In this document: in pieces, positions 31,076 to 37,875 of the stretch
Position numbering within the stretch: the first letter of the stretch is position 1
Layout of the letters: every line of letters begins with the position of its first letter
DNA from: Willaertia magna
Taxonomy: Eukaryota; Heterolobosea; Eutetramitea; Acrasida; Naegleriidae
Assembly: GCA_902984215.1 (NCBI GenBank)
Contig: CADWAF010003708.1
Span: 1-37,875 of the forward strand
Direction: 5' to 3'
Length of the DNA: 37,875 bases
The notes under the pieces: generated by a model
Told to the model about the DNA's origin: nothing
Seen by the model: the letters and a program-made list of their open reading frames with translations, nothing else
Databases searched by the model: none
Position numbers and translations under genes: made by a program

Positions 31076-33257
31076 TATTTTATTAAATTTAATAAAATGT
31101 TTTAATGGATCTTTAGAATAATTTGTAAATATTCTTTCAATAAATATTTTTAATTTAATTACTAAAATATCATTAAATTCTTTTAAATGTTGTAAATCTG
31201 ACATTATAAAATTATCAATCTCATGACATAATCCTCTCCAAACTTGATGGAATTTAATTGTTGTTAATCCTTCTTTTAATACTTGTAATTCTCTACTTGT
31301 GTTATCAATAAGTTGTTGTAAAATTTTATCTGATTTATAACCGTCTTCATTTAATAAAGATGGTAAATATTTATTCATAAATTTAAATTTAATTGGATCT
31401 ATAATTAATGTAATTATTCTTCTAATCATTTGATCCGCTAATAATGCAAAATCATTTGCCAATCCATCAAATATTCCATCAATATTACCACCACTATTAG
31501 AAGATGAACGTTCTGACATTTCTAACATGTACTATTATCATTATTATTTAAATTATTTAAATGAAACAAATACTTACATCAAATTCAGACCAATCTCTTA
31601 ATAAATTTTCAACATAAATTGCAGAATTAATTTGTGAACAATATTTTTTCCAATTTTCTTCTTCTTCATAAATATTTCTTAAATAATTATTTTCCATTTC
31701 ATTATTTAATAATTTTAAATAATCATTTAATAAATAAATATGAATATTATTAAAAAATTTTAATCTAACTTTACAATCACTAATATATTTATATCTATCA
31801 TTTAAAATAGCTAATGATTGTAATAACCAATAAGATGAAATTGAACATTTAGATTCATCAACTTGTTGTTCTTCATCGCTTGTAAATTTTTTATAAGAAT
31901 TTTGTAAATGAATTGTCCAATCATTTTTCTTTTCATTTACAATATTTTTAATATATTCTAAATCATATTTAATCCATAAATTATATATTTCTTCATCTTT
32001 TACAATAATATCTAAAATACTATCAACTAATGGATTATCTCTTTTAATTGATTGTTCAAATAAAACACTTTCATTAATTGTTAAAATAAATACATCTTTA
32101 ATATTATTGTAATCGTTTATATTATTATTATTGTAATCTTTTAATAATTCATTCTTTAAAATATTTAAATTTGACTTTACCTTATTACTTAACAATCCAA
32201 TCATTAAATTACAAAAATAAGTTACAGGATCTAATAATATTAAATTATTATTTAAATCATCTCCATTTATAGAATAATATTTAATTAAGGGTAAAATCTC
32301 TTCTTGTAAAAATCCAATTTCTTGATTTAAAATCTTTTCAATAAAACCAAAAAATAATTGTGGTCTTTCTAATTTATTTGTTTTTAAATTTCCATAAAAA
32401 TGGAAATGGAAACGTAAAGAAAATGGTTCTGATAAGATTTTTATACATTTTAAAGTGATTGTTGATTGTAAAGTATTATTATTTTGTAAATTATTTTGTA
32501 AAGAATGTTGTAAAGAATTGTTATTCATTTTAAATTGTAAATTATCAATTAAATTTTGTATAATAATATATACTTTACATAATTCAATTAATTCTTTCTT
32601 TTTTTTCTTTTTTTTATTTATACTGTCACTTGTCGATAATGTCAATGTGTCACTTGTCATTGATTCACCTTCATACCAACCTAATGATTTCATAATTTCT
32701 CTTAATTGAAAGTTAAAATAATTTTCATAAATTTCCTTTTCAATAAAATTTAAAAAAGAATTGTAAATTGATTGTTTATTACTGACATTTATTTCATTTG
32801 TAAAAATTGTAATAATTGATTGTAAATTATTTTTAATTTCTAAAAATAAAATTTGATAAGAAAAATTTTCATTATTTTTAAATAATTGATTATATTTATT
32901 TAAAATATTTAAAATTTCATTTGTTAAATTATTTATTTTATAAATTATTTGTAATTCATTTAATAAATTTTGATAAAATTCTAATTGATTAACTTCTTTT
33001 TGTAAAGTTTTTAAATTTTCATTTAATTTATTTAAATTCTCAATCTTTTCTTTTGAAATTAAATTTTCTTTATTATTCTTTTCCGATAATTCCGATAATT
33101 CATTTTTTTGATCTTTATTTTGTTGATTATTATTAGAAAGACCATCTGATAATTGTTTTAATTTTAATTGTTCCTTTTCTAATAGTTGACTTAACTTATT
33201 TGTTTGAATTTGATCAATATCTGTATAATGATAAATTTCTTCTAAGTAGGCTTGCAT
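31052..33257 (-). CDS. RINT1/Tip20 family vesicle-tethering protein
   Basis: Subunit of the Dsl1/NRZ complex that receives COPI vesicles at the ER. Exons 33257-31578 and 31531-31052 flank a 46-bp GT-AG intron (31532-31577); 719 residues (human RINT1 792, yeast Tip20 701). A coiled coil at about 10-100 is followed by the RINT1/TIP20 region. Landmarks: RPQLFFGFIEKIL, LTINESVLFEQSIKRD (like the family's HTIDETLLFDQSL), YVENLLRDWSEFDYMLEM across the splice, and FHQVWRGLCHEIDNFI near the end. Asn runs and a Lys run break up the sequence. Its 3' end overlaps the kinase CDS on the other strand by 24 bp. It fits functionally with epsilon-COP elsewhere in the window. Confidence 0.87.
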
Positions 33258-33337
33258 TTTTTTTTTAATTTTTTTTTTAAATTTTTTTTTTAATATTTTT
33301 TTTTTAATATTTTTTTTTAATTTTTAAATTTTATTTT
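33258..33337. repeat. Poly-T tract array with AA/TAATA interruptions
   Basis: About 80 bp of T runs (8-10 each) split by AA, AAA or AATA, repeating every 12-14 bp. It sits directly before the RINT1 ATG, so the mRNA leader or promoter is nearly pure A on the coding strand. Length variation by slippage is likely. Confidence 0.75.
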
Positions 33338-33794
33338 CTTTGGATTGCCTTGTTGATAAATAATGGTTTTTGTTTAAGGTAATAATGGTAAGTATTGGTC
33401 AGGAAAGAGAATAGTAATAAAATAAACTTTTCAAAAGGTAAATGTGCCTCATTGTATAAAATCTTCATGAGAGTTTGTAAAAACAATTTGCTTATGAACA
33501 AGAATGTTATCTACGATTCAAGTTTAATTGTAGTTGCAAGGAAATCCAATACTCGGAAGGTAACACTCTTTTAAATTTGGCACCTTTGAAAATTGATTGT
33601 TTATCAATTGATTTTTTTGAAATGAATGCACTTTTTTAATTCCGTAAGGTTCCTTTGAGTGTAACAAGGTTATGAAGTTTGATAAAACCCATCTTTGCCA
33701 ATAAAACCTATAAATTTTCAATGACAATTCTCATAGAGGTACATAATCAAAAAAAAATCCAATATTATAATACTAACCATCAAACAACAACAAA
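33338..33794. other. Intergenic spacer without supported genes
   Basis: This stretch carries the promoter of the beta-domain protein at 33795. A 67-codon frame on the minus strand (33524-33727) lacks family features and is probably chance. No RNA gene is evident. Confidence 0.5.
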
Positions 33795-34331
33795 ATGCAC
33801 GCACAACATTTAGCTTCAGTAAATTTAACTGGTCAATGGAGAGAAAACTGTGGTAGAGTATGGAACTGTACACAAAATGGTAATAATTTCACATGGGTTC
33901 AAGAAGGTACTGGTAGAGTTGCAACTGGTATCTGTGTTCCAGAAGGAAATGGTTTCAGTTGGGCTGTTATGTTAACTTTTGATGGTAGTGTTCATTGGAA
34001 ATTAATCCCATCTGCAGATTTCAACTCATTACAAGGTCCATCTGATACTTTCGTTAGAGTTGCTCCAGTTCAAGCTCCACAAGTCTTTGGTGCTTATCAA
34101 GAAAACTCTGGTAAGACATGGACTGTTACTTCTGCTCATGGTACTCATTTCACTTTACACAATAATCAAGATGGTAGAAATGCAGATGGTTGGTTTGCAA
34201 GAGATGTCTCTGGTAAATATACTGTTTACATTAACTTCCACAATGTTGGTAGTGATCACTTATTAAGAGTTGAAACTTATGACTTAAACGTTTTACCATT
34301 AAGTAACACTGATACTTTCAGAAGAATCTAA
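33795..34331 (+). CDS. Small protein of two tandem beta-type domains
   Basis: Not assigned to a family. The 178 residues hold two related units of about 80 (about 10-88 and 95-178). Each opens with a Gly/Trp-rich strand (LTGQWRENCGRVWNCTQNG versus VFGAYQENSGKTWTVTSAHG), then F-[TW] strands, and ends with a DTF-R signature (SDTFVRV and TDTFRRI). This looks like an all-beta fold duplicated inside one gene. There is no signal peptide and no membrane segment. Codons ending in C are commoner here than in its neighbours, which suggests strong expression. Cytosolic and abundant is my inference. Single exon; a clean A-rich leader comes before the ATG. Confidence 0.82.
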   Translation: MHAQHLASVNLTGQWRENCGRVWNCTQNGNNFTWVQEGTGRVATGICVPEGNGFSWAVMLTFDGSVHWKLIPSADFNSLQGPSDTFVRVAPVQAPQVFGAYQENSGKTWTVTSAHGTHFTLHNNQDGRNADGWFARDVSGKYTVYINFHNVGSDHLLRVETYDLNVLPLSNTDTFRRI

Positions 34332-34479
34332 ATGAATTGTATTAAATAAATTAATCTTTCTAATTGTTAATTAGTTGTCAATTTGTACTTGTATAATCAT
34401 GTGTTTATTATTATTACTACATAAATCTTGTACCTAGTTGTAAATTATGAAAATGGTTTTTGATTTAGGGGCGTTTGGT

Positions 34480-34926
34480 TTATTTGTTTAAATGAATTGA
34501 TAAAAAAGGAAGATAAACTAGCGACAATGTGAAAAGTAATGTCATGCTCAAGGTTATGGTTGTAGTGTTAACTAGGAAGGAAATAAAAGAAAATTTCTTC
34601 TTATTGTTTGCTCTTTCGACTTCGGAAGAGACAATCCAAGTAATCACAACGAATACATGAACTGCCAAACTGACCAAATACCAGTTTCTCATATCCATTA
34701 AAGTTTTCCACTGAAAGAATTTAACATTTTCCAAGTGTGTTAATTTTAATATTTTATAAATATGTCCTATAACAACATGTTCGCTAGAGGTCATTAATGT
34801 GTTTTCAATTCTAGGATCTAGGGCATGAGTACTCACTGTTTTTGATTTATCCATTCCCATGACGACAAAAGCAATCACTGCACCAGTAAGTGTTAAAAAG
34901 AAAAAGACTATGTCAAATTTGTTCAT
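34480..34926 (-). CDS. Four-segment membrane protein, 148 residues
   Basis: Not recognised. Hydrophobic stretches lie near residues 5-24 (IVFFFLTLTGAVIAFVVMG), 80-100 (WYLVSLAVHVFVVITWIV) and 115-143 (the last possibly two). A soluble loop of about 50 residues sits between the first and second. The ATG at 34926 is the best start, since the longer frame would begin with TTG at 34941. The gene starts 11 bp after the stop of the IQ-motif gene on the same strand. Its promoter must then lie inside that gene, unless both come from one transcript. Confidence 0.65.
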   Translation of the reverse strand: MNKFDIVFFFLTLTGAVIAFVVMGMDKSKTVSTHALDPRIENTLMTSSEHVVIGHIYKILKLTHLENVKFFQWKTLMDMRNWYLVSLAVHVFVVITWIVSSEVERANNKKKFSFISFLVNTTTITLSMTLLFTLSLVYLPFLSIHLNK

Positions 34927-34937
34927 TTTTTTGATTG

Positions 34938-35774
34938 TCAATACTCATCATCATTTAGCAGGTTGTTTCTTTTCAATTTTTCAAACAGCAGATAAACGAC
35001 CTCCCTGAGTGTTTGGTTGTCTTCCTGCAATAAGGTCACATGGTGTCGAAGAGAAGCCATCTCTCTTTTTAAGGAAGCTATTTCTGATTTACTGGATTTA
35101 AAATGACTTCTAAACCATCTCTGAATCTTAACAGCAGCTTCAGAAACTTCAATCGAAGGATTTGAGTACATTTGTCGTAAGGATAGTTTTTCGTTTTCCT
35201 CAATTTCTTTTTTTCTCTCCTGTTCAAACTTTTCCTTAACTAGGGTTTCAACAAAAATTCTCATTTCTTTCATTTCTTTTTGATTTTGATTTTGTTTTTG
35301 TACCAATTTCTGAATTTTCTCAAACTGAGCATATAATTGATCCATTTCTTGTTGTAGTAAGTAGATGGATTGTTGTTGTTCAGAAGTAATTTCTGGATTG
35401 AAATCAGTAGGTGTAGGAGGATTTGTAGGTTGTGAATTATTGGCCAAAGATGCATTTAACGGAGGATTATTAAGTGGCGTGGGAGAGGGTTGTGTTGATA
35501 AAGGATTGGGAAGATAACCCATCATTACCAACTGACCAAGCCTTATTAGTTCTTGAATTTGAGAACCATTTGAAGGAGGATTTAACGGAATGTGAGGAGG
35601 AAAGTATGAAGGGATAACCATAGACTGAGGCTGTGAAATTAGTGAGGAATTAGTTGTAGGAATTGAATGATTAGGTTGTTGAATTCCGGCATAAGATTGG
35701 AAGCCTGTGGTTGGGTGTTGTTGCATTTTTTGTAGTTTGACTTTCAAAAAGCGCGGTATTTTCAAGTACCACAC
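34938..35774 (-). CDS. IQ-motif coiled-coil protein
   Basis: Probable calmodulin-binding protein, family unknown. The 278-residue frame has a Pro/Asn/Gln/Ser-rich N-terminal half (about 17-120). A coiled coil follows (about 125-195), then an IQ motif in AAVKIQRWFRSHF (about 224-236), then a second short coiled coil (SLRHHVTLLQEDNQTLREVV). The first ATG is 35774; the ATG at 35726 (MQQHPTT) is an equally good start and removes a basic hydrophobic leader. Stop TGA. Divergent from MTAP with about 225 bp between the starts. Confidence 0.75.
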   Translation of the reverse strand: MWYLKIPRFLKVKLQKMQQHPTTGFQSYAGIQQPNHSIPTTNSSLISQPQSMVIPSYFPPHIPLNPPSNGSQIQELIRLGQLVMMGYLPNPLSTQPSPTPLNNPPLNASLANNSQPTNPPTPTDFNPEITSEQQQSIYLLQQEMDQLYAQFEKIQKLVQKQNQNQKEMKEMRIFVETLVKEKFEQERKKEIEENEKLSLRQMYSNPSIEVSEAAVKIQRWFRSHFKSSKSEIASLKREMASLRHHVTLLQEDNQTLREVVYLLFEKLKRNNLLNDDEY

Positions 35775-35999
35775 ATTTCATAAATTCAACAAACATCTAC
35801 TATCAACTGTTTTTTTGATCAAAATTACTTGAACACTAATATCAGTAAAAGAATTCATTCTAGAACACTTCAATTCAAAGGATTTTAAAGGGTGATCGTT
35901 ATCCTGTTATGCCTATTTTTTTAATTATTAAAACTGGTTGAATTTATCACAACTTCTTTTGTGAAAAAAATATCTTCAAAAGTGACCTCATTAGAAAAC

Positions 36000-36890
36000 A
36001 TGGCAGAATCATCTTCTCTCCCTCAAGTAGACATCGCATTCATTGGTGGTACCGGATTATCTAAAGCTGAAGGTTTAACTGATATTCAAACTATTGAACC
36101 ATTCCAAACACCATTCGGTTTACCAAGTAGTCCAATTGTTGTTGGTAACATCGGAACTGTAAAGGTTGCTTTCTTAGCTCGTCATGGTCTCCATCATGAT
36201 TTCCTTCCAACTAATGTCCCATATAGAGCAAATATTTATGCATTGAAAATGTTAGGAGCTCAATACTTAGTTTCTTTCGGAGCAGTTGGTTCATTACAAG
36301 AAGAAATGGCACCAAAACACTTTGTTATGGTAGACCAATTCATTGATAGAACTAAATTCCGTCAATCCGAAAATACTTTCTATGAAAATGGAGTTGTTGC
36401 TCACGTATCATTTGGTGAACCAACCTGTAAACAATTATCTAAGTTAGTTTATGAATGTTGTCAAGAAGTTTCTGAAATTCCAAAAGTACATCCAACCGGA
36501 ACATATGTCTGTATGGAAGGACCATGTTTCTCATCAAGAGCAGAAAGTAAAATGTATAGAATGTGGGGAGGAAGTGTTATTGGAATGACTTGTTTACAAG
36601 AAGCTAAATTAGCAAGAGAAGCAGAAATTGCTTTTGCTTGTGTTGCTATGGTAACTGATTATGATGCTTGGAAAGATGATGAAGAACCAGTAACTGTTGA
36701 AGAAGTTGTTAAAATTTTGGGTGCAAATGGTGATAATGGTAGAAGAATTATACAAAAAGTTGCTGAAAAATTCTCTAAATTTGAATCTGCAGCTCACTCT
36801 TCAATGAAATTTGCTACCTTAGTGCCTCCAAGTCACTTTAATGAAGATCAAAAAGAAAAGTATAAGCATATCTTATCTAAGTATTATTAA
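36000..36890 (+). CDS. S-methyl-5'-thioadenosine phosphorylase (MTAP)
   Basis: Phosphorolysis of methylthioadenosine to adenine and methylthioribose-1-phosphate in methionine salvage; cytosolic. The ATG at 36000 gives 296 residues (human 283). Motifs: FIGGTG phosphate loop (15-19, Thr18), LARHG, SFGAVGSL, DQFIDRT, MEGPCFSSRAES, MTCLQEAKLAREAE and TDYDAW. Two Asp in TDYD favour 6-aminopurines, which separates MTAP from guanosine phosphorylases that have Asn there. The substrate loop is IGMTCLQE instead of the usual NMTTVPE, so a related nucleoside is possible. The stop codon is only 7 bp from the right inverted arm. Confidence 0.92.
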   Translation: MAESSSLPQVDIAFIGGTGLSKAEGLTDIQTIEPFQTPFGLPSSPIVVGNIGTVKVAFLARHGLHHDFLPTNVPYRANIYALKMLGAQYLVSFGAVGSLQEEMAPKHFVMVDQFIDRTKFRQSENTFYENGVVAHVSFGEPTCKQLSKLVYECCQEVSEIPKVHPTGTYVCMEGPCFSSRAESKMYRMWGGSVIGMTCLQEAKLAREAEIAFACVAMVTDYDAWKDDEEPVTVEEVVKILGANGDNGRRIIQKVAEKFSKFESAAHSSMKFATLVPPSHFNEDQKEKYKHILSKYY

Positions 36891-36952
36891 ATAAAAATGT
36901 TGATTTTGTAATAAGTGGAGTATTTTGAGCTGGACATCACAAAAAATTTATA

Positions 36953-37027
36953 GCGCATTATTTTTTGCGCATTACAATATCCTCAATTAATTTTGTCTGG
37001 CCAATGGAGTTTAAAATTTGACCAGAC
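36953..37027 (+). promoter_or_regulatory. GCGCATTA direct repeat and GTCTGGCCAA hairpin, right arm
   Basis: Two perfect GCGCATTA copies (36953-36960, 36967-36974) are spaced 6 bp apart. GTCTGGCCAA (36995-37004) faces TTGACCAGAC (37018-37027) with one mismatch. Both elements have counterparts in the left arm. Regulatory role inferred. Confidence 0.35.
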
Positions 37028-37080
37028 CTCTAATTTTAACAATAAAAATTTAAGATGAAAGGACATTAAACTAAACTAAG

Positions 37081-37125
37081 GGACAAATTTATTTAAGTTT
37101 GTCCACAAGTTAAAACAGTATAAAA
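37081..37125 (+). promoter_or_regulatory. GGACAAA dyad and TATA-like box of the right arsM-like gene
   Basis: GGACAAA-N10-TTTGTCC (37081-37104) is a perfect dyad, followed by TATAAAA at 37119-37125, 65 bp before the ATG. The left arm keeps both in mirror orientation. Confidence 0.45.
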
Positions 37126-37189
37126 CAAACAAACAGCTCTGATTATTCATTCAATTCAAAACAAACAAAAAAAACAAGTAACAACTAAG

Positions 37190-37875
37190 ATGAACAACAA
37201 TAATTCTGATTTCTCTTCTGTCTATTCTGAAGTTATGAAACATTATTCAGAAAAACAAGCTGGAGAAAGTTTAATTTCAAATTCATGTTTCACTGCAAGT
37301 AAACCTCATTCAATCATTCAAAATTTACTTAAGGTTATCCCTGAAGAAGTACATGAAAAGTTTTTTGGTTGTGGCAGTCCAGTCCCATTGGGAATTAAGG
37401 ATTTAACTGTTCTTGATTTAGGAAGTGGAAGTGGAAGGGATGTTTTCTTAGCTTCACTTTTATCTGGACCAAAAGGAAAGGTCACTGGTGTTGACATGAC
37501 AAAAGAACAAGTTGAGTTGGCAAGAAGAAATATTGAATTATTCAACAAAACTGCTGAACAATGTAATTTACAACCATCCCCAATTGAATTTCAAGAAGGA
37601 TTTATTGAAGATCTTAAGGGAGTTGGAATTGAAAATGAAAGTGTTGATTTAGTAACTTCAAATTGTGTAATTAATCTTTCTCCTCAAAAAGAAAAAGTTT
37701 TAAGGGAAGTTTACAGAGTTTTAAAATTTGGTGGTGAATTTATCTTTTCAGATATCTATTGTGATAGACGTTTAAATGATGAAACTAGAAAGAAATTATC
37801 AATGCTTGGTTCTTGTATTGGTACTGTTTATTACGTTAATGATTTTCTAAGTACTTGTAAGAGAATTGGATTTAA
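37190..37875 (+). CDS. Arsenite methyltransferase-like protein, second copy, partial
   Basis: Same family and role as the gene at 1-689. Starts MNNNNSDFSS with four Asn (the left copy has five). The four AS3MT-type cysteines are at 33, 61, 159 and 209, and the SAM loop DLGSGSGRD is intact. About six residues differ from the left copy (for example HYSEKQ against HYSEEQ, and VNDFLST against VNDFLNT). The coding frame runs off the window after GGATTTAA. Both copies look functional as far as seen, so this is a recent duplication without decay. Confidence 0.87.
   Translation, partial: MNNNNSDFSSVYSEVMKHYSEKQAGESLISNSCFTASKPHSIIQNLLKVIPEEVHEKFFGCGSPVPLGIKDLTVLDLGSGSGRDVFLASLLSGPKGKVTGVDMTKEQVELARRNIELFNKTAEQCNLQPSPIEFQEGFIEDLKGVGIENESVDLVTSNCVINLSPQKEKVLREVYRVLKFGGEFIFSDIYCDRRLNDETRKKLSMLGSCIGTVYYVNDFLSTCKRIGF

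Larger units (their letters stand above)
36898..37875. repeat. Right arm of the inverted repeat (promoter plus arsM-like gene)
   Basis: Reverse complement of 1-957 apart from scattered substitutions and small indels. It includes about 290 bp of 5' flank. Near its inner edge it carries about 20 bp absent from the left arm. It ends at the window edge at the same codon as the left arm. Confidence 0.93.

Noticed and set aside
33524..33727. 67-codon minus-strand ORF
   Set aside because: No recognisable features and it lies in the promoter region of the next gene.
1..37875. The window as a transposon with terminal inverted repeats
   Set aside because: No transposase, integrase or target duplication; the enclosed genes are conserved housekeeping genes.
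1..37875. CRISPR arrays, bacterial operons or riboswitches
   Set aside because: The genes are eukaryotic with introns; no spaced repeat arrays were seen.

Overview
This is a gene-dense, very AT-rich window from a free-living eukaryotic nuclear genome. The evidence is short GT-AG introns of about 38-58 bp in many genes, an intron-containing tRNA-Ser, and eukaryote-only genes (COPI epsilon subunit, ribophorin I, eRF1, RINT1/Tip20, a GRIP golgin, PP2A scaffold subunit). eRF1 carries TASNIKS, YLCDNKF and GGQ, and TAA, TAG and TGA all end genes here, so the standard code applies. Gene style (Asn/Gln/Thr tracts, RCC1, F-box/LRR, large kinases, RasGAP) suggests an amoeboid protist. I favour a heterolobosean (Naegleria/Willaertia type) over a dictyostelid, but this is inference only.

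Layout, left to right. Position 1-957 is one arm of an inverted duplication with an arsenite methyltransferase-like gene (minus strand, cut by the window edge). Then: ubiquilin/Dsk2 (minus), a small one-TM protein (plus), epsilon-COP (minus), tRNA-Ser(CGA) with intron (minus), PP2A-A (minus, 10-nt first exon), and a patatin/TGL-type lipase (plus). An accessory patch follows with a decayed F-box/LRR gene and a 5S rRNA-like relic. Next come an RCC1-repeat protein and a C2-PH-RasGAP (both minus), ribophorin I and eRF1 (plus), a bacterial-type RimB-like retropepsin gene (plus), and a GRIP golgin (minus). A small membrane protein and a coiled-coil protein are divergent from each other. Then a 1,887-residue kinase with a NACHT/STAND-like module and a helical tail (plus) overlaps tail-to-tail with RINT1/Tip20 (minus). 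Last are a duplicated beta-domain protein (plus), a membrane protein and an IQ-motif protein (minus), MTAP (plus), and the second arsenite methyltransferase copy (plus), cut at the same codon as the first.

Several genes act in the secretory pathway: epsilon-COP in COPI coats, ribophorin I in ER N-glycosylation, the GRIP golgin and RINT1/Tip20 in Golgi/ER tethering. I see no sign of co-regulation and treat this as housekeeping content. MTAP and the methyltransferases both touch S-adenosylmethionine metabolism, possibly by chance.

The most unusual content is: (1) the inverted arsM-like arms at both window ends with conserved dyads in their promoters; (2) the kinase fused to a NACHT-like domain that keeps a Walker-B-like strand but has no visible P-loop; (3) the RimB-like gene with an intron, a candidate bacterial transfer; (4) a strong hairpin just after the eRF1 stop codon; (5) the 5S-like relic beside a broken F-box/LRR gene.
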